From Schistocerca nitens (lineage: Eukaryota; Arthropoda; Insecta; Orthoptera; Acrididae), in contig NC_064622.1 in assembly GCF_023898315.1 (NCBI RefSeq), forward strand, positions 274,341,503-274,405,502: 64,000 nt of DNA, written 5' to 3'. A program made the translations under genes and the position numbers. Positions 55,941 through 64,000 of the stretch are shown here, piece after piece. Positions within the stretch are counted from its first letter, which is position 1, and the number at the start of each line of letters is the position of its first letter. The notes under the pieces are model-generated. The model was not told the DNA's origin, did not search any database, and saw only the letters and a program-made list of their open reading frames with translations.

Positions 55941-56160
55941 TCGAGTGACTCAGTGCAAGCACAAAACGCAGTGACGATTGTAACATTTGTACGCCATCAA
56001 ATTTTGTGTTGGACTGGGGAGATCGGGCTCAGAAACTTTGGCTATGATTCGCCAAGTGTTAAAGGATGGAAGCCTGTCACAAACTGCAGTTTTTAAGTGG
56101 CATAAGCCCTTCAAAGATGTCCCAGAGAGTGTGGAGGACAAACCCCGCAACTGACGGCCG
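55941..56160 (+). pseudogene. Mariner transposase N-terminal HTH relic
   Basis: Plus-strand text reads CVGLGRSGSETLAMIRQVLK, then DGSLSQTAVFKWHKPFKDVP and ESVEDKPRN. This is the paired-like HTH opening of mariner transposases (consensus FCVKLGKSGSET, QVFEWHKRFKEG, VEDDPRSGRP). The catalytic part is absent downstream. Only this piece survives. Confidence 0.82.
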
Positions 56161-57700
56161 TTTGTAACATTCCTTAGGCCGATGTAGTACTTTGTGACAT
56201 CCCCTCTGCGGAATAACAAACCTTACTTATAACGTACTGGACCCCTTGGATTGTCTGGTACAGTAAGTGGTAGCTTTACAGGGATGCGTGGCAGGTCCTC
56301 TTTGTGACTTACCTGCACAATGGCAGCGTGGTCAGCCTCCGCACTTTTTCGACCTGTAATATTACCTGCTCTTACCTGCAGTTCAGCCGTTCGTACGTTA
56401 CTCGGCACCCTGTGGATTCTGGACTTCGTAAATACTTAGAACTAAAGGTTTGGAGAGGAATAGCGGTGCGACTAAATAATGCAATGCACCTCTATTAAAA
56501 GTAGTTATATTGGCCTCAAAATCCTCTCACACACTTTACTACAAACAAGTTGCAAAATCGTAGTTTTCACTCCAGAAACCAGTCAGATAGTGGTCAGACG
56601 TATATGCCCCTCTAAGTGGGTTTAAGACCACTGTCGGATACCGATTGCATTATTGTATTTTGTCTCAATCAGGCTAATTCCAGTTGTGATCGTGTTAATA
56701 TAAATCACTGAGCTGCCACATCGGTCTTTTAGGGCACAAGGCCAGGAACTTGTATTAACGGATACCACGGAACTCAGTCTTTACTTACCCTTAAGACCCC
56801 CCATAAAATGATCATAACCAATTAGTCATAATGATCATCATCAGAAAACAAAAACATAATTTGCAACAGCAGGAGGGAGCACAGCAGCTGACTTACCGTG
56901 TTCAATGACTGTCATGTTGTTGCAAGCACTAAGCTTTGCTCAGTTAACGATTGGCGTCTATACCTCAGTAATTGTCACATATTAAGATAAACGTTCCTTC
57001 ACAAGCAACGTAATTTTACCACCTACGCGAACATTTCTTAAGCAGATTAAGCCAGGAAGCAAAGCTTAGTTGGTAATCTTGCGGGAGCGCAACTGCCGGT
57101 CATCCTTACTGCTCCCCGATCTAACCGCTAGTGCTCAACAATGGCGAGCTGGGCGCTCCTTCTCTCCCACTAAACCTCTTGTGACGTCAGCCACCATCTC
57201 TGCACTTAAAACAGACGCATTTTACGTTATACTTTCCCCGTTGCTTTCTGCGTAAATACACTTTTGATTTTCACTCTTCTGCAAATTTTACTCTGGCCCT
57301 CTCTTCTAATTTAAAGTTCTTACCACAGAACTATTTTTTGCCTTGCAGTAGCCTCTGGTCGGATCAGTCTACTTTCTCCATCACCAAGGGGTGCCCGTCT
57401 GCGGATGCTGCGTCGTATTTCTAAGCTATCGCTGGCTTTTGTGTGTCCTTCTGCCTTCACGTTCTTGCAAGTCGCCGTGCTGGCCTACCTCCGCTCTGGC
57501 CGTCCTTCTATCTGCCATCCCGCTGCATTCTAATCGGCGCTCGCTTAATTAAAAAGGCTTAAAACTATTGTTTGTCTGAAGCGTGGTCATTCATGCACAG
57601 CACACTGCCACGTTTCACTTTGACATTGAGAACAGACGACAATGTGCGATGTGCGCATTAAGCGCTGAATTCAGACAATCAGTTAAGTGTATGCATGGTC
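56161..57700. other. Unassigned interval, 1.5 kb
   Basis: No supported gene. Moderately GC-rich around 57100-57560 but without a recognisable domain. Confidence 0.3.
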
Positions 57701-58390
57701 ACAGATGCAATTGGTACTGATAGATATGAGTGCACCCCACTATCACTGAAGATTTGGTGATGAGCAAGCTCTCCACTAAATTCGTCATGAAGGTCTCGAT
57801 GGCTGACGAAAAGCAGAGTCGTGGGGAACTTAGATATTCGTATACGATGTGGAAACAAAGAGTCAATGTTCCTAATGGCACACTGCAGCATCACCTCGTC
57901 CAGAAAAGGCTCGAATGACCAAATGCAGAGTGAAAGTGATAATTATCGTTTTGTTTGACACCAAAGGGTGGTCCACTAAAAATTTGTACTTGAGAGGCAG
58001 ACACTGAATGGTGTTTGTTAGCTGGAAGTGCTAAGAAGACTGAAGAGAAGAGTCAGCTGACTGAGGCCAGCCATTGCCAGAAACATTGCACCCAACCACA
58101 TCTGCTCCAAGGTCAACAACTACCGGACAATAAATGGTATCACGACGATCCCCCAACCCTGTTATAGTCCAAACCTGGCACCAGCACACCATTTCCTACT
58201 CCCAAAAGTGAAATCCTCCCTCAGAGGACCCCCACCCCATGGGTGGGCTTGCATGCGTACCCTTAAAGACCTTCCCAAATCAGCTTACCAGGGAGCCTTC
58301 TAGTCATGGAAAAGCTGCTGGCAGAAGTATCTCGACGCTCAAGGGCTGTGCTTTGAAGAATTTTGAGGCATTGGAGCAATACTTCAAATA
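57701..58390 (+). pseudogene. Mariner transposase relic, catalytic half
   Basis: Plus strand, from a piece with VSMADEKQSRGELRY (57790) through text reading, after small shifts, YSPNLAPAHHFLLPKVKSSL near 58165-58225 and YQGAF-SWKSCWQKYLDAQG near 58280-58340, followed by LCFEEFEALEQYFK. This corresponds to the third-Asp region (YSPDLAPADFFLFPKLK) and C-terminus of SETMAR-like mariners. Asp in PDLAP is Asn here. Frame broken several times. Confidence 0.78.
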
Positions 58391-59472
58391 AATCTATTCC
58401 TCCAAAACTTTTCGTGATACTCTTTATGCAAGCCCTGTACACATCTTGGATCCAAGAGTAGCTGTAGATTGGTATTTTGCAGTCTTTCCTAAATCCCACT
58501 TCGGGACGAACTGTCACTGGACAAATGTAGAACAAAGCACTGTGACACAAAAGGGAACTACATAAAAAAAACGACACAGTCTTTCACTGCCAGCCTGAGA
58601 AATTTTCGAATGTGGCCATTTGCACTCTTTGTTAACATTGTATGTTATTTCACATCAATTAATAAATGCTATTTCAATATTCCTCTCACTTGTAAACGTC
58701 TCTGACTGGGACATGCAATATAATCTCAAAATGTAAACAGAGACACTCTCGAAACATAAGATGTAGAAAAACACTTCTCATATGGAGGAAACAACATTTT
58801 AACTAAATCATATACCAAATTTTGAAAGGAAGCTAAAATAATATTATTTGAATAATATTAGATTCAGTCATAAGATTTCATCACAGCCACTGTACTAAAT
58901 TAAATACATTCTTAAGCTTTGTCCAAATGCCGGAGGCAGACATCAAACGAGGAAATTAAAAGAAGGTGGCATTTTCCACATTTGTTGTTAATATTATTTG
59001 TTCACAACTGTTTTCAGCCTAGTAAGCCATGCTGAAGTGATTTTATGATTCTGTACAAAACAATATATTTTGTTACCTCCACAAACAGAAATGTAATAAT
59101 ATGATGTATATGTATTTTAAATACTTTTATTCACAATAGTAAACTTTGTCTTACGTACTGAAATGCCAGTGGCTTTAAATTTGTGGTTATTTTCGTTTCG
59201 AGTCACAGATATTGTCTTGTTGGTTTGACACCTTGACATTTAAATACTAAGCATTGATTAATATTTTCAGATACCATGACTGTATATTTATGTGGATAGT
59301 TGAAAAACTTAAAAAATACTAAGAAATAAAGTAGTATAGGAAATAAGATAAAATAAACAAATAGTTATTAAAATGTATGGGGAGCTGACATTAAATTTTA
59401 AATTTCTTCTTATAGTACAGAATAGCCTTTTCCCCCATGACTTCACCTGCATGTGCGTTCGGCACATATAAT
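58391..59472. other. Unassigned AT-rich interval
   Basis: No supported feature. Confidence 0.3.
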
Positions 59473-59872
59473 GGAACTTCCTGGCAGATTAAAACTATGT
59501 GCCAGACTGAGACTTGAACTAAGGACCTTTGACTTTCATGGGCAAGTGCTCTTCCGACTGAGCGACCCATGCACAACACATGACCCATTCTCACAGCATC
59601 AATTGTGCTAGTGCCTCGTCCCCTACACACAGCTTCCTACACAGCACTTCTGTGAAGTTTGGAAGGTAGGAGACAAGGTATTGGCAGCACTGTGAGGACA
59701 GGTCGTGGGTCATGCTTGGGTTGTTGAGCACTTGCACTTGGTAGAGCACTTGCTCGTGAAAGACAAATGTCCCCAGTTCGAGTCTCAGTCTGGCACACAG
59801 TTTTAATCTGCCAGGAAGTTTCATATCAGTGCACACTCCGCTGCAGAGTGAAAATCCCATTCTGGACACATA
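59473..59872. repeat. Foldback element with tRNA-like arms, uninterrupted copy
   Basis: The left arm (ttcctggcagattaaaact, then gagacttgaactaaggacct) and the right arm (tccccagttcgagtctcagt, then agttttaatctgccaggaa) are inverted over about 150 bp. They are joined by ttggaaggtaggagac. It is the compact relative of the element at 37920-41304 without a LINE. Flanks show only an approximate cacata-type duplication. Confidence 0.85.
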
Positions 59873-59879
59873 ATGAACT

Positions 59880-60245
59880 TACTGAACAAACATCCACCTT
59901 CCCCACTCTGTGTACACCATTTCCTTCCTCTGTCTGTATACCTCATCTCCACAGCTGTATCTGTCCACCCCTCCCCATTCTCTTTGTCTCTTAATATCGT
60001 CCTTTCCCTCTCTTTGTCCATTTCCTCCACCACCTCTCTCTGAACATTTCCCCCTCCCTCTGAAAATATCCACCTTCTCCTCTCTCTTTCCAACTCTGCC
60101 TCTCTGCCTTCCTTTTCCACATGCCTACTGCCTCTCTACACCTTCCACCTGTCTCATGCATCTTCACCTACTCCCCTTTCTGTGCATTTCCTTCTCCCCC
60201 TCACTTTATCCATTCCATCCTCTATCCATCTCAACCTGTCCTCAG
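59880..60245. repeat. Pyrimidine-rich low-complexity tract
   Basis: A long C/T-rich stretch on the plus strand (cctctccctc-type). It creates open frames on both strands (for example 59910-60416) that have no domain content and are compositional artefacts. Confidence 0.7.
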
Positions 60246-60274
60246 GCATACTCATCGATATGTATAGCCCTTAC

Positions 60275-60605
60275 AACACAGTTCAGTAAAGCAGGTGGAT
60301 ACCGCTCCCACTACACACTTGTGATAAAGGGTAGGCTACACATCATGGGCTTGATAATCACTTGTTTGGCCCAGACATACAGGCTGTCATGCAAGCAGGT
60401 CGATAAAGCATGCTGATATACTACTTCAACACAAAATACCTCTCGTGCAAGGCAGCCTACATGTCAGAGCCTGGAAAACCATTTCTTGCTCCTGACATGT
60501 AGGCTGCCCAGCAAAGCGGATTGATTTGGCAGGCTGATATTATTCCCACATAGCATACCTGTCGTGCAGGGCAGCCTATACACCAGGGGCTGAAAGAAAA
60601 AGGTT
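60275..60605. repeat. Minisatellite-like array, ~120-bp unit
   Basis: The block aggctg-c-agcaagc starts at 60381 and again at 60501, each followed by gctgatat and a ctcgtgca/gtcgtgcagg-cagcctac segment. A partial, more diverged unit precedes at about 60280. Two to three units, next to Penelope-like sequence. Confidence 0.6.
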
Positions 60606-60639
60606 TTTGCCCATAACTCTACTCGTTTTGGAGATAGGA

Positions 60640-61402
60640 TGTTCTAAACACCATAGTGCTGATACCCATAAGGCTTGCTGTTTCTGTGTGTGGTTTGGCT
60701 GAAATCGATCCAGTGGTTTGGGAGCAGATCCCGGATATACACACATACACTCTGCTTTCTGTATATAACAGATGATTTCTGACTGTTCATTAGCAGAATG
60801 TGACTGAAATTATCGAGTAACTTTTTGTTTCGAAGATCTTTTTGCCCATTAAGATCTTTGTGAGGTTGATTTCCCAAATGACCATAAATTTCCATTTCTT
60901 CTAAGATATTCATTTGCTTCCATTTCTTAGCATAAGAATTTGGAGCTTTTCTTTAAGGTTTTTGGATGTTTGTTTGTTGTTTAGGAGATGTATTGCAAAG
61001 GTAATTGTACTGTTATTGGTAGATTTCATGTGCTGTTAGAATGCATCCAGGAGTTTCTACCAGTTTGCCCGGTGTATACTTTGTCACAATTGTCACATCC
61101 CATTTTGAAGATCCCAGACTTATTAAATGGATCTGTTATACTGGTGGTGTGTCTTATAATATTACTAATATCATTTTCAGCATGGAATCGAGTTGTGATA
61201 TTATATTTCTAAAAGATCTGTCTGTTTTGTCTATTTTATTAGAAGCGATTCTGTAATAGGGCAGAACTATCAATCTAGTTTTCTGTTTGATTTCCTCTTT
61301 TGCTAGAGCAAATTTCATTTGTGTCTGATTTTTTTATGACATTTTACTTGCTGTCTATACATTCCTTCAATTATTTGATTAAAAATTATTTACTTTGGCT
61401 AA
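60640..61402 (-). pseudogene. Penelope-like element, GIY-YIG half
   Basis: Minus strand reads ILEKLAKVNNF, MKFALAKEEIKQKTRLIVLP, then GIFKMGCDNCDKVYTGQTGR (GIY-YIG endonuclease start, YIG now YTG) and, at 60913-60644, MNILEEMEIYGHLGNQPHKD with LLDNFSHILLMN, the typical C-terminal end of Penelope-like proteins. The RT core is missing on this strand. Several frameshifts. Confidence 0.8.
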
Positions 61403-61566
61403 TTTTTCTAGTATTGCAATTCTTCGTTTATATCATCTTCTTTAAGTCTAATATGTATGAATCTCGATGACATTGAGTGAAAATACGCCATTTTATGGGT
61501 TTATGGGAGGCATGATTCACTATTGTTTAATGTCTCTACTGTAAGTAAAATGAAATAAAAATAAAT

Positions 61567-62012
61567 ATGAAAATATATTTTGAGATAAGATTATATTTTT
61601 GGGAAATTTATACAGATGTCAGAAAAGTCGCTTATTACAAACATTACATTGATGACACATTAATCCCTTTAAATGGTAAAGAAGAAGGCATAGCCATTAT
61701 GCCTTTACAACTAAATAGCATGTTCGTTAAAATCAAATTCACCCATGAAAATGAAATAAATAACTGTATTAACTTCTTAGATACTACAATACAGAAACAA
61801 ATTTCAGCTTACTAATGTGCTATTTTTCAAAAGCTAGCTCCTCTAGACACATTAATCGGTAACGATTTTTGACACCCAGAAACCGACAAAAAAGGCATAT
61901 TTTCGTTCAGTGACATGGGGATCAATAAATTTTCAGCTTGAAGAAGATGAGATCAACAAATAATTAGCAGCCCTAAAAAGTTTAGCCAAAGTAAATAATT
62001 TCGAACCACAAA
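61567..62012 (+). pseudogene. Penelope-like reverse transcriptase fragment
   Basis: The plus-strand frame at 61567-61815 reads VAYYKHYIDDTLIPLNGKEE (catalytic YIDD), then KIKFTHENEINNCINFLDTT, the conserved RT palm and following motif of Penelope-like elements. After a stop, text related to LKSLAKVNNFEPQI runs to 62012, where the Tc1-C relic begins. This end point is homologous to the start of the minus-strand half at 61402. Confidence 0.82.
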
Positions 62013-62014
62013 TA

Positions 62015-63111
62015 CACTGCTGGAAAAAATTAGCACACCGGGAAACCTCATATGCCTCCTAGCGGATGGTAAATGTACTGATAATGATTTCAGCATCGTC
62101 TGCCAACAGGCAGCGTAGTTGCAGAGCTACCAGAACGCCATCTGTGTTTACCCTTTAAGAGGGACTGCTCGCAGCCAGAAGGCTCAGTGTGCTGTAAAGG
62201 CGTAAAGCAGGCAGGCAACCGTGCCACAGATACTTACTCGTGCTTCCTACTGTGAGCGAATTTGAAAGGGGTCAAATTGCGACCTTTCGAGTGGCAGGAT
62301 TGTCCTGTTAGGAACATTGCCAGACAAGTTGGACGCATTTCGTCAGACGTGTAACGATGCTGGTATCTGTGGTCACGTTAACATTCTCACAGCTGTAGAT
62401 GCGGTTCTGTATGTCCACACAGCAAAGGCGCCCACCAGGATCGTCGCATTGTAAGGGCAGCAGTAGCATACCCTAGAGGTACCGTAGCATGGATAAGAGT
62501 GCTTGTGACTCCAGGCCTATCGACAGGAAGTATTGAAAACCGGTAATTAAAAATGGGACTATGCGCATGCACACTTCTAGCCCATCTTCCATTCACGCCA
62601 CAGCATCGACGCGCACAGCTCGACTGGTGCCTTCAGAGGATCACTTGGAATATGGAATGGCGCGCCGTGGTCTTCAGCGATGAAAGCAGATCCTGTCTGC
62701 AAGCAAGTTATGGTCGTTTGTGCGGAAGACGTAAACCTGACGAGCTCTGCCTCCTAGAGTGCATTCGTCCAAGTCACCCTAGCCGCATCCCAAGCCTTAG
62801 GATCTGAGGTGCGATAAGCTACAACTTATGTTCACCTTTGGTGTTTCTGGAGAAAACGCTAACTAGCGCTCGGTATGTGCAGAATGTTGTTAGATCCATT
62901 CTTTTGCCGTTCTAGCAACAGGAAGGTGATGTGTAGTAGAAAAGGATAATACCCATACACTGCCCTTGAAACTCAACGTGCTCTGCAAAACGTGCAGCAG
63001 CTTCCCTGGCAAGCATTATCTCCAGACTTGTGTGCAATTGAGCATGTGTGGGATATGACTGGACGAGAAGAGACTTCTGCGACCTGTCAACCAACAGCAC
63101 TTGCAGAACTA
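62015..63111 (+). mobile_element. Tc1-C relic
   Basis: Starts after TA (62013-62014) with cactgctggaaaaaattagc, a Tc1-type terminus. The transposase remnant at 62553-62807 reads FTPQHRRAQLDWCLQRITWN and VVFSDESRSCLQASYGRLCG; the last motif survives as LSPDLCAIEHVWDMTG at about 63015-63062. Many frameshifts. Tc1-A copy 4 inserted at 63111/63329; the far end is beyond the window. Confidence 0.78.
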
Positions 63112-63407
63112 CACTACGGGCCATTAAAATTCCTACACCAAGAAGAAATGCAGATAATAAACGGGTATTCATTGGACAAATATATTATGCTCAACGTGCT
63201 CTGCAAAACGTGCAGCAGCTTCCCTGGCAAGCATTATCTCCAGACTTGTGTGCAATTGAGCATGTGTGGGATATGACTGGACGAGAAGAGACTTCTGCGA
63301 CCTGTCAACCAACAGCACTTGCAGAACTACACTACGGGTCATTAAAATTCCTACACCAAGAAGAAATGCAGATAATAAACGGGTATTCATTGGACAAATA
63401 TATTATG
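62972..63407. repeat. 218-bp tandem duplication across a Tc1-C/Tc1-A junction
   Basis: 62972-63189 and 63190-63407 are near-identical direct repeats (offset 218). Each holds the Tc1-C C-terminal segment (caacgtgctctgcaaaacgt to acttgcagaactacactacg) plus the first 78 bp of Tc1-A. The junction lies in a two-base overlap (ct). The duplication therefore happened after Tc1-A inserted. Confidence 0.93.
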
Positions 63408-64000
63408 CTAGAACTGACATGTCATTTCATTTTCACGCAATTTGGGTGCATAGATCCTGAGAAATCAGTACCCAGAACAACCACCTCTGGCCGTAATAAC
63501 GGCCTTGATACGCCTGGGCATTGAGTCAAACAGAGCTTGGAAGGCGTGTACAGGTACAGTCGCCCATGCAGCTTCAAGGTGATACCACAGTTCATCAAGA
63601 GTTGTGACTGGCGTATTATGACGTGCCAGTTGCTTGGCCACCATTGACCAGACGTTTTCAGTTGGTGAGAGATCTGGAGAATGTGCTGGCCAGGGCAGCA
63701 GTCGAACATTTTCTGTATCCAGAAAGGCCCGTACAGGACCTGCAACATGCGGTCGTGCATTATCCTGCTGAAATGTAGGGTTTCGCAGGGATCGAATAAA
63801 GGGTAGAGCCGCGGGTCGTAACACATCTGAAATGTAACGTCCACTGTTCAAAGTGCCGTCAATGCGAACAAGAGGTGACCGAGACGTGTAACCAATGGCA
63901 CCCCATACCATAACGCCGGGTGATACGCCAGTATGGCGATGACGAATACACGCTTCCAATGTGCGTTCACCGCGATGTTGTCAAACACGGATGCGACCAT
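63330..64000 (-). mobile_element. Tc1-A transposon, copy 4 (cut by window end)
   Basis: The terminus cactacgggtcattaaaatt follows TA at 63328-63329. The element runs off the right edge of the window. Its first 78 bp also exist in the duplicated block at 63112-63189. Confidence 0.92.
63465..63959 (-). pseudogene. Tc1-A transposase, copy 4, C-terminal part
   Basis: Minus-strand frame open from about 63959 to the natural stop at 63465: VSPGVMVWGAIGYTSRSPLV, FIRSLRNPTFQQDNARPHVA (second Asp) and HSPDLSPTENVWSMVAKQLA (Glu). The C-terminus FDSMPRRIKAVITARGGCSG is complete. Upstream, near 63975, ttgtcaaacacgg implies a lesion in the preceding motif. The N-terminal half is outside the window, so intactness cannot be judged. 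Confidence 0.9.

Noticed and set aside
59910..60416. Long open frames on both strands
   Set aside because: They lie in a pyrimidine-rich low-complexity tract; translations are Ser/Leu/Pro- or Glu/Arg-biased with no domain.
1..64000. CRISPR array, operon or prokaryotic defence system
   Set aside because: No regularly spaced repeats or prokaryotic gene organisation; all content is eukaryotic transposable elements.

Overview
The window is eukaryotic, repeat-dominated DNA with almost no single-copy coding sequence. It contains tRNA-derived SINEs, a 5S rRNA-derived SINE, RTE-, CR1-, L1- and jockey-type LINEs, Penelope-like and Ty1/copia relics, and DNA transposons of the Tc1, mariner, pogo, hAT and PIF/Harbinger groups. 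The mix, the nesting and the AT-rich spacers suggest a large arthropod genome. From recalled similarity of several repeats I would guess an orthopteran (grasshopper or locust) insect; that is inference, not a database result. For bookkeeping I label Tc1 families A-G and RTE families a-c. Layout: 0-4.9 kb holds a Tc1-A copy carrying a SINE, a Tc1-G relic broken by an RTE-a fragment, and a mariner relic. 4.9-10 kb holds a CR1-like LINE relic, a foldback repeat, Penelope-like and copia remnants, and a second SINE family. 10-15.7 kb is one nearly full-length RTE-a LINE on the minus strand, split by a nearly intact Tc1-B (TA duplication) and a PIF/Harbinger element (TAA duplication). 16-20 kb holds SINEs, an inverted-repeat structure, a candidate hammerhead ribozyme and a Tc1-G fragment. 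20-25.7 kb holds a Tc1-D relic hosting Tc1-A copy 2, then Tc1-A copy 3. 26-33.3 kb holds a Tc1/mariner-like relic, an RTE-c relic and a long CR1-like LINE. 33.44-34.06 kb is the only good candidate for a host-gene exon: an open Pro/Thr-rich frame with a plausible splice acceptor and donor. 34.2-41.3 kb is a stack of nests: a hAT-type element hosting two LINEs landed on the same target, then a tRNA-like inverted repeat hosting an L1-like LINE. 46-48.9 kb is a four-level nest (MITE > Tc1-E > 5S-SINE and CR1-like LINE). 49.1-53.1 kb is a pogo-type element whose transposase ends in a PHD-type finger and which hosts Tc1-F. 53.7-64 kb holds mariner relics, a jockey-like LINE fragment, a second foldback repeat, Penelope-like pieces in opposite orientations, a Tc1-C relic, a 218-bp tandem duplication and a Tc1-A copy cut by the window edge. 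No tRNA, rRNA or snRNA gene looks genuine; tRNA- and 5S-like segments all lie in retroposons or repeats. Most reading frames carry frameshifts or stops, so they are annotated as pseudogenes. Insertion order can be read from target-site duplications, several checked here directly against uninterrupted copies in the same window.
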